Source of the DNA: an uncultured Clostridia bacterium
GTDB lineage: Bacteria; Bacillota; Peptococcia; Peptococcales; Peptococcaceae
Direction of reading: 5' to 3'
DNA length: 55,723 nucleotides
Assembly: GCA_944391625.1 (NCBI GenBank)
Contig: CALXUG010000014.1
Coordinates: 1 to 55,723 of the forward strand
Shown piece after piece: positions 25,529-34,472 of this stretch; the stretch's first letter is position 1, and every line of letters begins with the position of its first letter. Under the pieces are notes generated by a model. It had not been told where the DNA came from and did not search any database. It saw nothing but the letters and a program-made list of their open reading frames with translations. The position numbers and the translations under genes are program-made.

Positions 25529-27426
25529 AAAAAATGATTCAGAAAAATCTGCTCGGAGTCATTGTGATAGCCATGCTGGTTTCTTTAGCCTTGAATTATG
25601 GCGTGCAGGTTGTACGGGTGCAAAAGGATATGCGTGCTACGTCTTCGCATCTTTTTTGGCAAATTGAGCAGATTTTATCGCAAAACCAGATAGAAACGCA
25701 GACAGTTGTAGAAGAATTTAAAAATACCTGCCTGATTCAAGCCAAAGCCGCGGCGTATATCGTACAGCATCGGCCCTCTGTTCTGGAGGAACAGGCCGAA
25801 CTGGAAAAAATAGCTGCATTGCTGCAGATTGATGAGCTGCATGTATTTGACCAAAAAGGTAATTTATATGCCGGCACAGAACCGCAGTACTTTGGTTATA
25901 CCTTTGATTCAGGCGAGCAGATGCGGTTCTTTCTGCCCATGCTGCAGGACCGCAATCTGGAACTATGCCAGGATGTGATGCCCAATACTGCGGAGAGCAA
26001 GCTGATGCAGTATGCCGCTGTGTGGCGGGAAGATGGCGAGGGCATTGTACAGATTGGTATGGAGCCGGAGCGAGTGCTGGAAGCTACAAAGAAGAATGAG
26101 CTGTCCTATATTTTTTCTCTGCTGACAGCTGACAGCGGTGCTACGTTATATGCAGTGGATCCCAAAACCTATGTAGTATTGGGCTCTACGGATCATGATC
26201 TTGTAGGAAAGCATATTTCAGAAATTGGCTTGGATGCAGAGGAAATCTCCCATGGCGAAAAAGGGTTTTATGATAAAGTAGCGGATCGGTTTGTTTACGG
26301 TGTTTTTGAACTGTCCGATGGAATGTCCGATCCGATTTTGCTAGGGCGTGTCTGCACAGTAGACAGCTTATTTCGTGATATTACCGAGGAAAGTATATTA
26401 TTGGGCGTCTATCTGTGTTTGTTGGCAATCCTGATGATTATCAATATTTCCCGCTATTTAGATAGAATTATCGTCAGCAGCATTGCAGTGATTAACGGAA
26501 AATTGCAAAAAATTACAGATGGTGACCTGGATGAACGGGTAGATGTGCAGACAACATCGGAATTTACCGAATTGAGCGGTCACATCAACCAAATGGTGCA
26601 CAGCTTGCTGCAAACAACCGATAAACTGTCGTCTGTTTTGGATATTGCGCAGATTCCTATCGGCGTATATGAATACAACAAAGGTATGGAGCGGGTGCGC
26701 ATTACCAATCGTGTTCCGGATATGTTAGGTTTATCTGAAACCGAAAAAGACAAATTGATTTCCAATTATATTTGGTTTGAAGAGCGGCTGCAGCATCTGC
26801 GCCAATTCCCATTTGATAAAGAACATTCCATTTATCAGCTGCCCGGTTTACCAGTTCGTTATATACGGTTGGAATCTTTCCAGAAAGATAATAATATTTT
26901 GGGAATTCTGATGGATGTCACCAAAGATGTGCAGGAACGGCAGCTGATTGAGCAGGAACGGGATGAAGACAGTCTGACAGGCTTGTGTAACCGTCGGGCG
27001 TTTTATGCCCATATGGAGGAATTGTTTGCCCGTCCGGAACAGCTAAAGCATTCTGCCATGCTGATGATAGATGCCGACAATCTAAAACAGGTCAATGATA
27101 ACTATGGACATGAAGACGGCGACCGTTATCTTTGCAGCGTAGCTGATGTGCTGCGCACGGTTACTGCAGAGCATCAGATTGTTACCCGGCTGGGCGGCGA
27201 CGAGTTTGCGGTGTTCCTGTATGGCTGCGATGAACGGCAGCAGTTAGAAGAACTGATTGAACAGTTGAAAGAAAAACAAAATGGTTATATCCTGTCATCA
27301 GAACAGAAACGTCCGGTGCATTTTTCCATGGGTTGTGCATTTTATCCTGAAGATGGCAATGACTATCATGCATTGTTAAAATGGGCGGATATTAAAATGT
27401 ATGAAGAAAAGCGCAGAAAAAAATAA
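25525..27426 (+). CDS. Membrane diguanylate cyclase (sensor-HAMP-GGDEF)
   Basis: This 633-aa protein probably makes cyclic di-GMP. Order of parts: N-terminal helix (about 10-25), extracytoplasmic sensor, second helix near 290-310, HAMP-like segment (LQKITDGDLDERVDV), a PAS-like region, then a GGDEF domain with intact LGGDEF at 557-561. The inhibitory RxxD site five residues before GGDEF is not present, so product feedback at that site is unlikely. It is translationally coupled to the EAL protein by ATGA overlap, giving opposing activities in one transcript. Confidence 0.9.
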   Translation: MKKMIQKNLLGVIVIAMLVSLALNYGVQVVRVQKDMRATSSHLFWQIEQILSQNQIETQTVVEEFKNTCLIQAKAAAYIVQHRPSVLEEQAELEKIAALLQIDELHVFDQKGNLYAGTEPQYFGYTFDSGEQMRFFLPMLQDRNLELCQDVMPNTAESKLMQYAAVWREDGEGIVQIGMEPERVLEATKKNELSYIFSLLTADSGATLYAVDPKTYVVLGSTDHDLVGKHISEIGLDAEEISHGEKGFYDKVADRFVYGVFELSDGMSDPILLGRVCTVDSLFRDITEESILLGVYLCLLAILMIINISRYLDRIIVSSIAVINGKLQKITDGDLDERVDVQTTSEFTELSGHINQMVHSLLQTTDKLSSVLDIAQIPIGVYEYNKGMERVRITNRVPDMLGLSETEKDKLISNYIWFEERLQHLRQFPFDKEHSIYQLPGLPVRYIRLESFQKDNNILGILMDVTKDVQERQLIEQERDEDSLTGLCNRRAFYAHMEELFARPEQLKHSAMLMIDADNLKQVNDNYGHEDGDRYLCSVADVLRTVTAEHQIVTRLGGDEFAVFLYGCDERQQLEELIEQLKEKQNGYILSSEQKRPVHFSMGCAFYPEDGNDYHALLKWADIKMYEEKRRKK

Positions 27427-28016
27427 ATTGATTACATTGTAGTACCTTGTCAAACGGATGGGGCTGCGGTATAGAGCAACAATCTAACAGATGCTTGGTG
27501 AAACGGTTTTTGTAAAAATGATGTTTCGATTCTGTTGAGATGACAGCCGATTACTGCAGCCCTGTTGTGTTTTTGCAGATAATTGTAGTTTTATTATAAA
27601 TGTTAAAAAAGCGAACGAAAAATTTCAGGTAAAGTCTACGGAGCGTAGATTGTTTTTTCTGTCGCAATTGCGTAAAATACAACAAGAGGAATCAGACAGT
27701 CAAAAACAGCAGCGAAACAAAAATAACGCCAAAAAATCATTGGTTCAATATCCTAATTTATCAGACAATATCTGTTGCAGCGTCCACACGCTACTCTGGA
27801 CAGTGGCTGCACGTATTTTTGTCGCTTTGGACTCCGTCCAGCTCCATAAAATACGTTTGCCACAGTCCATCTAGAGGTGGACTTTCTGCAAAGATATTGC
27901 CCTCCTGGTGATTTTGAGGAAAGCCATTGAAAATGAAGTAAACACATTGGATCATGAACCAATGATTTTTGAGCACGAAACAAAAACAGATACCATATAG
28001 GAGGATTAAAAATCAT
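27427..28016. other. Intergenic region with structured repeat copy B
   Basis: The 590-bp gap contains repeat copy B (27763-27902). GGGCTGC near 27461 could pair with GCAGCCC near 27556, followed by a T-rich stretch, perhaps a long-loop terminator of the cyclic di-GMP operon. No gene is supported. Confidence 0.4.
27763..27902 (+). repeat. Structured dispersed repeat, copy B
   Basis: This copy matches copy A over 140 bp. Arms 27764-27780 and 27886-27901 pair. GCTACT (27790-27795) and AGTGGC (27802-27807) form a hairpin with loop CTGGAC. CGTATTTT (27812-27819) and AAAATACG (27848-27855) form a second hairpin whose loop holds GTCCAG (27836-27841). A third hairpin is AGTCCA/TGGACT. Compared with copy A, one pair changes from G-C to A-T on both sides. 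Confidence 0.75.
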
Positions 28017-28379
28017 ATGAATACGACTAAATTTTATCGCTGCCCCCAATGCGGCAGTGTGTTTACAGGCAGTAAGAATGGGCAGCTTGCTTGCTGCGGG
28101 CAGCAGTTGGAACCGTTGGCGGCGCAGGAATTGGATGCGCTGCATCAGCTGACCATAGAAGAACTGGATGATGAATATTACATCACCCTGGATCATCCCA
28201 TGACCAAAGAACATTACATTGCTTTTGTGGCCTGGACAGCCTATGATCGCACTATGCTGGTACAGATGTATCCGGAGCAGAATGCCGAGTTGCGCATGAA
28301 TTTGCCGCGGCGGGGCGAAGTATATGTATGCTGCAGTCAGCATGGATTGTTTCGCAGTAAAGTAAATTTTAGAAAATAA
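28017..28379 (+). CDS. Desulfoferrodoxin-like (superoxide reductase family) protein
   Basis: This 120-aa protein probably takes part in oxygen defence. The N-terminus has the desulforedoxin-type iron site: CPQC near residue 9 and a CC pair in LACCGQ. The rest resembles the superoxide reductase domain, with HPMTKEHYI and a C-terminal CCSQHGLF supplying Cys and His ligands. The family's first His ligand (usually in a KHVP-like block) is not evident and the protein is a little short, so activity may be altered. The ATG at 28017 follows TAGGAGGA; an earlier in-frame start has no ribosome site. The gene stands alone downstream of repeat copy B. Confidence 0.75.
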   Translation: MNTTKFYRCPQCGSVFTGSKNGQLACCGQQLEPLAAQELDALHQLTIEELDDEYYITLDHPMTKEHYIAFVAWTAYDRTMLVQMYPEQNAELRMNLPRRGEVYVCCSQHGLFRSKVNFRK

Positions 28380-28402
28380 GCAAAAGCACACATAAGAATA
28401 AG

Positions 28403-28450
28403 CGCCCCCTGTTTTATCTGTTTTGTGAAAATAGATAAAAGCAGGGGGCG
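28403..28450. terminator. Bidirectional terminator between converging genes
   Basis: CGCCCCCTG (28403-28411) pairs with CAGGGGGCG (28442-28450), and the stem extends through TTTTATCT/AGATAAAA. It separates the desulfoferrodoxin-like gene from the converging LysR gene. Confidence 0.8.
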
Positions 28451-28455
28451 TTTGT

Positions 28456-29385
28456 TTAGTTACTATACTCGGCTGTGCCTTTTTGCTGGTTTTTCATTAA
28501 CTTAATCAAACTGCGGACCGCATAGGATTTTAAAGTATCCGGATGATAAATCAATCGTAAGTCGAATTGCACAGGCTTTTCAAAGGGAATTCGCACAATG
28601 GTGTTATCGCCTTCCAGAATATTGGGCTTGGCAATGGTAAAGCAATTTTTCTTTTGCAGCATACGGAATAATAACATCGGGTTATCTACCATATATTGCA
28701 CATTGGGATTTCCGTAGGATTGGAGCATTTGATAAATTGGTGAAATATCCGCAGACTGGGGTATTAATAATGCCAGTGGCAAAGTCAGCGCTTTTTCAAT
28801 GGAAATGACCGAATATTTTTGCGCCAGCGGATTTGTTTTGGCGGCGTACAGCATCATTGGGAGTGAATGCAGTGTCTGGTAGGTCAATCCGGCAGGCAGC
28901 TTCTTTTCAAATTGTTCTTGAGAAATATTAGACGGATAGAGAAATAAACTATTTAATACAGATAATTGAGCCGGCAAAGTTTCGTCCAATCCCTGTGAAC
29001 TAACAGACACTTCCACATTGGGAAAATAGTCATTAAATGTATCCAGCAAATCTACAAGCCGGTTACTGTCCAAATAAGCGGGCAGATAAAGCGTAATGGA
29101 GTCGGTACAGTCCAGCTGCTTTTGATTATCCGGATACTGATAACTGGCCTCCATATCGTCAAACAATGTTAAAATTTTTCGCGCTTTGTCAATCAAATAC
29201 TGACCGTTAGCAGTGGGGACAACGCCTTTGGATTGCCGCTCAAAAATCTGCACATCAAAATAACGTTCCAACGATTTCATCACATTGCTGACATATTGCT
29301 GCTTGAGCAGCAATTGTCGGCTGGCTTCGTGAATGGAGCCGCAGTCTGCTACCATGACCAAATATTTTAAATGTTCAATATTCAT
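28456..29385 (-). CDS. LysR-type regulator 1 of the 28-40 kb regulon
   Basis: This 309-aa protein has an N-terminal winged helix-turn-helix (NIEHLKYLVMVADCGSIHEA, then KQQYVSNVMKSLE) and a C-terminal effector domain. Its DNA-binding domain is almost the same as that of LysR 2 at 34460, so both should read similar sites. It is divergent from the zinc-ribbon/ABC operon, with a composite operator between them. The ATG at 29385 follows GGAGGAAAT. The effector is unknown. Confidence 0.92.
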   Translation of the reverse strand: MNIEHLKYLVMVADCGSIHEASRQLLLKQQYVSNVMKSLERYFDVQIFERQSKGVVPTANGQYLIDKARKILTLFDDMEASYQYPDNQKQLDCTDSITLYLPAYLDSNRLVDLLDTFNDYFPNVEVSVSSQGLDETLPAQLSVLNSLFLYPSNISQEQFEKKLPAGLTYQTLHSLPMMLYAAKTNPLAQKYSVISIEKALTLPLALLIPQSADISPIYQMLQSYGNPNVQYMVDNPMLLFRMLQKKNCFTIAKPNILEGDNTIVRIPFEKPVQFDLRLIYHPDTLKSYAVRSLIKLMKNQQKGTAEYSN

Positions 29386-29406
29386 ATTTCCTCCTGAAAA
29401 ACGACA

Positions 29407-29484
29407 GACAATCATTTAATTGTCAGATTCTCGAAAAAGAACAAAAGTTATGGTTCTATGCAATATGTATAAAGCAATTATAAT
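29407..29484 (+). promoter_or_regulatory. LysR-type operator and promoter of the zinc-ribbon/ABC operon
   Basis: GACAAT/ATTGTC (29407-29424) is followed by AGAAC-N10-GTTCT (29438-29457). TATAAT (29479-29484) begins 21 nt after that site, facing the + strand. There is no good -35 box, as expected for an activator-dependent promoter. The design recurs at 32181, 35404 and 38251. The transcript leader to 29714 is about 220 nt and has no supported gene. Confidence 0.75.
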
Positions 29485-29713
29485 AAAAGAATAAATAAAA
29501 AGCAATGTAAAGCTATTTAGAAAAATGTGAAGAATATCTTACAAGAAAAAAATAAGAAAACATGTTGCATGGAGCGAAGCAGACAATACGCAAACAGAGT
29601 CATAGCAACAATTGCTTTATGGAGTGTAGCAGCCTGCCGATGTCGTTTGTCGGTGGGCTTTGTCTGTTTACTTTGCCTGCAAGATGCGCTGCAATCGAAA
29701 ACAGGAGGGTTTT

Positions 29714-30163
29714 ATGATGAGTAATAATTCGGTGAATCAATTATTTTGCTCTGAAAACAGAGTGGAAACATTAAAACGGCGGGCCAAACGATGCCGTTGT
29801 AAATTTTGCGGCGGTAAATTGAGTGTAAAACGCATCAGTCTCAGTGAATTTGAAGACGCCCGCATTGAATTGTACTGCGATGCCTGCCAGCAGATTGAGT
29901 ACGGTGTGGAACCGGAAATTTATCAGAGCGCGGAAAACTTTGTAGATAATTTAGAATTTAATCATTATCCCGATTTAGATCAAAACCCGCGCACCCGACG
30001 GATGAATATTGCCAAAGTTTGCGAGATTATGGCCTGGGGCTTTAAAAATACCGGTCTGCTCACAGAAGATGGATTTACAGCGCCGGTAACCTGCGCAGAC
30101 CATTCTTTAGACCAATGTCTAATCATTACGGAAGATGAATTGGCTGCAGAAACGGAGGCGTAA
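29714..30163 (+). CDS. Small zinc-ribbon protein of unknown function
   Basis: I do not recognise the family. The roughly 149-aa protein has two CxxC pairs, CKFCGGKLS near residue 32 and CDACQQIEYG near residue 57, consistent with a zinc ribbon. A mostly helical acidic C-terminal half follows. ATG codons at 29714 and 29717 follow AGGAGGG. The ABC ATPase gene starts 2 nt after the stop, so the products likely act together. The gene is the first of an operon under the LysR-type composite promoter. Confidence 0.7.
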   Translation: MMSNNSVNQLFCSENRVETLKRRAKRCRCKFCGGKLSVKRISLSEFEDARIELYCDACQQIEYGVEPEIYQSAENFVDNLEFNHYPDLDQNPRTRRMNIAKVCEIMAWGFKNTGLLTEDGFTAPVTCADHSLDQCLIITEDELAAETEA

Positions 30164-30165
30164 CC

Positions 30166-30996
30166 ATGAGCGATGAAGTAATCATTCAAACCAAGCAGCT
30201 TTGTTTGCAGTCAGGACAGCGCTATCTGCTTCGCGATATTGACTGGACTGTAAAACGAGGCGAACATTGGCTGGTATTTGGCATGAACGGCAGTGGAAAG
30301 ACCACTTTGCTGAGTACCGTAGCCGGTTTTAAATCTCCCACAAGCGGCAAATTGGAAGTGTTTGGTCAGCAATACAGCAACCAAAATATTTTAAAGCTGC
30401 GCAGCAAAATTGGCTGGGTCAGCGGTTCCTTTTTTGAAAAATGCTATTCCCATGAATCGGCGCTGCATATTGTGCTGTCCGGCTTATTTGGCACTCTGGG
30501 CATTGATTTTTCCATTACCGACGGGCAGATTCGTCAGGCCAAGGCGCTACTGCGAGAACTGCGTATGGGTGACAAAATGGATATGCCTTTCGATTTTATG
30601 AGTAAAGGGGAGCAGCAGAATGTGTTAATTGCCCGCGCTTTAATTGCCAATCCGGAAATTTTGGTGCTGGATGAACCGGGCACCGGGTTGGATGTGTATG
30701 CCCGAGAGCATATGATGCGCACCGTGCGGGAATTGGCAGAACAGCGGCAGGCAACGGTGATTTATGTCACCCACTATCCGGAAGAAATTCAGCCATTTTT
30801 AAGCAGGACATTATTACTGCAAAATGGCAGAGTGTTTGCCCAAGGCAGCACCGAAGAAGTTTTAACAGCAGAAACCATCAGCAGCCTTTTGCATGAACCG
30901 GTAATCGTCCGCCAGGATACAGAAGGCCGCGTTCGTATGGTGTTGGATGCTGCCACTGCCGTCGGCGATATTTGCTACACAGGAAGGGAGGTATAA
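30166..30996 (+). CDS. Stand-alone ABC-type ATPase
   Basis: This 276-aa protein is a single ABC nucleotide-binding domain. Walker A is GMNGSGKTT (about 44-52), the signature is MSKGEQQ (slightly degenerate relative to LSGGQ), Walker B is ILVLDEP, and the switch His is in YVTHYPEE. Its best resemblance is to ATPases of the ModF/YlmA or iron-uptake type. No permease or binding protein is nearby, so it may be a soluble ABC protein or use a distant permease. The flanking zinc-ribbon and unknown genes are packed within 3 nt on each side. Confidence 0.9.
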   Translation: MSDEVIIQTKQLCLQSGQRYLLRDIDWTVKRGEHWLVFGMNGSGKTTLLSTVAGFKSPTSGKLEVFGQQYSNQNILKLRSKIGWVSGSFFEKCYSHESALHIVLSGLFGTLGIDFSITDGQIRQAKALLRELRMGDKMDMPFDFMSKGEQQNVLIARALIANPEILVLDEPGTGLDVYAREHMMRTVRELAEQRQATVIYVTHYPEEIQPFLSRTLLLQNGRVFAQGSTEEVLTAETISSLLHEPVIVRQDTEGRVRMVLDAATAVGDICYTGREV

Positions 30997-30999
30997 GCC

Positions 31000-31956
31000 A
31001 TGGGGCGGGAAAATCACGTAACGGGAGGCATGTCCCGTGATGAAGCCTGCGCTTCCGGCGCCAGCTTTTTGGCATCATTGGGCGCCTTCGGAGAAGATAT
31101 TTTAATGTATGGCTGTGCCTATTTGGAACATGGAAAGGTGACATACCGCATTAGTCCAAAGGCAGAGCAGATTTATCAGTTTCAGGAAGACAGCGCTTTG
31201 CAGCAGTTATATCCAACAGCTGTAGACAGCTATGTGTACCGCAGCTCTGTGCCGGGCGGTATGCGTGAACAAATGATTCATCAGGTTAAACTGACATTGG
31301 CGCGGCAGATTCAGCAACAGTATCCCCGCTGTTTTTTTGAGCTGTTAGAACCGTTCGCCCAAACACCGGCCAACAACAGCAGCTATCCGTTGCTGGCCGA
31401 AATGGCCGATGCTTTTGACGGTTATTTTAACGATGGACAGCTGATGCTGCTGGAAGGCACCATGAAACTGGCATATACCGCCAAAGTATTGGATGACAAC
31501 GGTTATCGGCAGTTACAGCAATGGCTGCAAAAAACACGGCAGCAAATGGACAACGATACGGTGGTGCGGGATAAAATCAGCCGCACCATGTATGGCTTTT
31601 GTTATCAGGAAAGCAATGGCGCTGTCAAGAGCGTTATCAATGCTCAGCTGGGAAAAGTTTGCGAGCGCCGCATGACGTTGGAACAATCGGGCAAACCGGT
31701 GGGACCGTTGCTGCGGCGCACTTATTGGATGAAAGATTTTAACGATATTGCACCGGCTCGCGAGAAATTTAAACTAGTATTGGAACAGTTGGAGAATGAA
31801 CCATATTTCAAATTGCTGGCGCACATCAAAGCGCTGCCCGGCGTAATTGATGCGCAGGCATTTGGGCAAGCGCTGGCGCAGATAGAGGCCACCGGACAGA
31901 GCAAAGCCATTGCTGATTTTAAACTGTATGGGCAGCGGTGGAATGTTATGATGTAA
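31000..31956 (+). CDS. Uncharacterised protein of the zinc-ribbon/ABC operon
   Basis: I do not recognise this 318-aa protein. It has no signal peptide, transmembrane segment or cysteine-rich motif, and seems soluble and largely helical (MREQMIHQVKLTLARQIQQQ, YRQLQQWLQKTRQQMDN). It starts 3 nt after the ABC ATPase gene with GGGAGG upstream, so it is part of the same transcript. Confidence 0.75.
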   Translation: MGRENHVTGGMSRDEACASGASFLASLGAFGEDILMYGCAYLEHGKVTYRISPKAEQIYQFQEDSALQQLYPTAVDSYVYRSSVPGGMREQMIHQVKLTLARQIQQQYPRCFFELLEPFAQTPANNSSYPLLAEMADAFDGYFNDGQLMLLEGTMKLAYTAKVLDDNGYRQLQQWLQKTRQQMDNDTVVRDKISRTMYGFCYQESNGAVKSVINAQLGKVCERRMTLEQSGKPVGPLLRRTYWMKDFNDIAPAREKFKLVLEQLENEPYFKLLAHIKALPGVIDAQAFGQALAQIEATGQSKAIADFKLYGQRWNVMM

Positions 31957-31978
31957 TTGTTAAGGTAGTATGGTTTGA

Positions 31979-32020
31979 GGGACAATATCCAAAGGTGGAC
32001 TTCCTGCAAAGATATTGACC
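31979..32020 (+). repeat. Structured repeat remnant D (internally deleted)
   Basis: GACAATATC (31981-31989) and GATATTG (32011-32017) are the two outer arms of the repeat seen at 176 and 27763, with AGGTGGACTTCCTGCAAA between. About 100 bp of the interior are missing. Confidence 0.65.
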
Positions 32021-32079
32021 TGCGTAATTAAAAAAGGTCATTACAAATGGAATAAACGGACAAAATAAAGGCAGTATGA

Positions 32080-32143
32080 AAAAGAGTTGTTGTAATCAAC
32101 AGTTGTCATTGGCAGGATGGCAAGATTACAGCAGCTCTTTTTT
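32080..32143 (+). terminator. Terminator of the zinc-ribbon/ABC operon
   Basis: AAAAGAGTTGTTGTAATC (32080-32097) pairs with GATTACAGCAGCTCTTTT (32124-32141) over 18 positions with two wobbles, then TT. Confidence 0.8.
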
Positions 32144-32180
32144 GTGTGCGTGACAGCGTGCTTGTCGTTCTCAACAACAG

Positions 32181-32259
32181 GACAATTATTTTATTGTCAG
32201 TTTAAGAACAAACGAACAAAACTTATGGTTCTACACAGTTTTTTTGAAATAGCTATAAT
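32181..32259 (+). promoter_or_regulatory. LysR-type operator and promoter of hydrolase gene 1
   Basis: GACAAT/ATTGTC (32181-32198) precedes CGAAC-N10-GTTCT (32213-32232), and TATAAT (32254-32259) begins 21 nt later. The arrangement matches the sites at 29407, 35404 and 38251. Confidence 0.75.
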
Positions 32260-32329
32260 AAAGACATAAGATACATGCAAGACAAACAATTGAAACAACA
32301 ATAAAAAATTTTAAAAGGAGAAGAGAAAC

Positions 32330-34384
32330 ATGACTTTACAGAGAAAAGCATTAGCAGACAAAATTATGATTCTGGGCGTTGACGGTATGGACCCAAGCCT
32401 GACTAAAAAATTCCTGGCCGAAGGTATCATGCCAAACGTACAGAAATACATCGAAAAAGGTTCCACAAGAGAAGACCTGATTATGCAGGGGGCGCACCCA
32501 ACCATTACCCCGCCAATGTGGACATCTATGGCCACCGGTACTTGCCCGGGTACTCACGGTATCACCTGCTTCTGGAACCAGGATCATTCTTCCCTGGACA
32601 CCATGGTATATGCATTAGATTCCCGTAAATGCAAATCCGAACCACTGTGGAACGCATTTGCCGAAGCCGGCAAAAAAACATTGGTATGGCACTGGCCAGG
32701 TTCCAGCTGGCCTCCAACCAGCGATAACGCAAACCTGCACGTAGTAGATGGCATCTCTCCATCCGGCGTAGGTATGGGTAACGCTGTAGGTGACTGGGAA
32801 AAATTAATTGTTGCCGATACCAAATTTGAAGGTGTTGTAGTAAAACCAAGAATTCAGGTTAACAACGGCGCAGGCTGCATCATTACCGACTTGCCGGATG
32901 AAGCACCGGAAGCAAATGCTGTAGGTACTGCTGTAGTAGCAGAACTGGATGAAAAAGGTGAAAAGAAAGTAACCAACATTGAACTGAGCGAAGCAGACGG
33001 TGAACTGGGCTTAGATAACTGCCCAATCGACATCGTTAACTCCGAAATTAAAGAACCAACAGGTTGGGCTGCAACTCTTCCAGAAGGCGCAAGAGAATTT
33101 ATTGCAGTTTATGCCGAAGGCTTAGTAAGACGTCCTTGCCTGGTTCTGAAAAATGAAGCTGGCAAATATGACCGCATTGCTATTTACAAAAACAAAAAAG
33201 AAGCAGAACCAATGCTTACACTGGTTGCCGGTGAAAAAATGGTTACTTGGGTAGAAGAAATGCCATATAAAGACACCAAAGCTCAGTGTTCTCGTAACGT
33301 AAAACTGTTAGATATGAACGAAGACGGTACTCATCTGCGTTTCTGGATTGGTAACTGTGTAAATATTGAAAATGATAATCTGTGGCATCCAACTTCTCTG
33401 CATGATGCAGTAATCGAAAATGTTGGTCCTCAGACTCCGACCGCATTATATGGTGCATTTGACCCAGTTCTGGCAAAAAAATTACAGGTTGAATCTTGGG
33501 ATAGATACTGTGAATGGCAGAGCAATGTACTGCACTATTGCGCACAGGAAGAAGGCTTTGAAGTAATTTACAGTCACATTCACAACGTAGACGCTATGGG
33601 CCATAAATTCTGGCACTATGCCAAACCGGAAGAAAACACACCGGAAGCAATCGAAAGAGCAGAAGCATATCAGAATATCATTCGTGACGTATATCGTCAG
33701 ACTGACGACTATCTGGGCAGCTTCCTGCACTTCCTGGATGAAGGCTGGACTATCTTGATCATGAGTGACCATGGTTTAAATGTCATGGAAGATCCACATC
33801 CACCACTGATTGGCGACGCATTCGGCTGTAATGTGCGTGTGCTGGAAGAACTGGGCTTTACCGCTTTAAAACATGATGAAAACGGCAATGCTCTGAAAGA
33901 AATCGACTGGGAAAACACCAAAGCGGTTGCTACCCGCGGCGGCCACATCTGGATTAACCTGAAAGGCAGAGACACCAACGGCGCAGTAGAACCGGAAGAT
34001 AAATATGCTGTAGAAGAAGAAATCATCACAGCACTGTACAAATACGAACACAAAGGAAAACGTGTTATCGAACTGGCTCTGCGCAACAAAGATGCTAAAG
34101 TATTGGGTATGTATGGCCCTGAATGCGGCGATATTATCTACTTCCTGGCAGAAGGGTTCAACCGTATTCATGGTGATTCCTTAACCACCATGGAAGGGTT
34201 CTGGGATTCTTCCGTATCCCCAATCCTGATTATGGCAGGGAAAGGCGTCAAAGAAAACTACAAAACAGACCGTATCATGCATCAGTTAGACTTTGCTCCA
34301 ACAGTAGCTGTACTGGGCGGCGTGCGTATGCCTCGTGACTGCGAAGGCGCGCCAATCTATCAGGTACTGACCGAAGAATTTTAA
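32330..34384 (+). CDS. Alkaline-phosphatase-superfamily hydrolase 1 (type I phosphodiesterase-like)
   Basis: This 684-aa protein has the metal-dependent hydrolase fold shared by nucleotide pyrophosphatases and phosphodiesterases. Visible landmarks: ILGVDGMDPSL (metal Asp18), PTITPPMWTSMATGT with Thr60 as likely nucleophile, IYSHIHNVDAMGHKFWH and IMSDHGL (metal Asp/His sites), and TRGGHIWINLKGRD. A segment of about 230 residues inserted in the middle is unusual. No signal peptide is seen, so it is cytoplasmic and distinct from secreted phosphatases. Strong codon bias suggests abundance. The paralogue at 35545 shares both ends closely. The substrate (phosphodiester, phosphate or sulfate ester) is unknown. 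Confidence 0.85.
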   Translation: MTLQRKALADKIMILGVDGMDPSLTKKFLAEGIMPNVQKYIEKGSTREDLIMQGAHPTITPPMWTSMATGTCPGTHGITCFWNQDHSSLDTMVYALDSRKCKSEPLWNAFAEAGKKTLVWHWPGSSWPPTSDNANLHVVDGISPSGVGMGNAVGDWEKLIVADTKFEGVVVKPRIQVNNGAGCIITDLPDEAPEANAVGTAVVAELDEKGEKKVTNIELSEADGELGLDNCPIDIVNSEIKEPTGWAATLPEGAREFIAVYAEGLVRRPCLVLKNEAGKYDRIAIYKNKKEAEPMLTLVAGEKMVTWVEEMPYKDTKAQCSRNVKLLDMNEDGTHLRFWIGNCVNIENDNLWHPTSLHDAVIENVGPQTPTALYGAFDPVLAKKLQVESWDRYCEWQSNVLHYCAQEEGFEVIYSHIHNVDAMGHKFWHYAKPEENTPEAIERAEAYQNIIRDVYRQTDDYLGSFLHFLDEGWTILIMSDHGLNVMEDPHPPLIGDAFGCNVRVLEELGFTALKHDENGNALKEIDWENTKAVATRGGHIWINLKGRDTNGAVEPEDKYAVEEEIITALYKYEHKGKRVIELALRNKDAKVLGMYGPECGDIIYFLAEGFNRIHGDSLTTMEGFWDSSVSPILIMAGKGVKENYKTDRIMHQLDFAPTVAVLGGVRMPRDCEGAPIYQVLTEEF

Positions 34385-34415
34385 TAGTTAAATAACCATC
34401 CTGAAACAAAATATC

Positions 34416-34472
34416 TATAGAACAATAAAACAGCTGTCCCACAAACTGGGACAGCTGTTTTATTGTTCTATA
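34416..34472. terminator. Bidirectional 26-bp perfect-stem terminator
   Basis: Positions 34416-34441 pair without mismatch with 34447-34472 around a CAAAC loop. A and T runs flank the GC part on both sides. The last codons of LysR 2 (stop at 34460-34462) lie inside the stem. Confidence 0.9.

Larger units (their letters stand above)
31957..32329. other. Intergenic region before the first hydrolase gene
   Basis: The gap holds repeat remnant D (31979-32020), a terminator (32080-32143) and the composite operator and promoter (32181-32259). Nothing else is evident. Confidence 0.6.
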
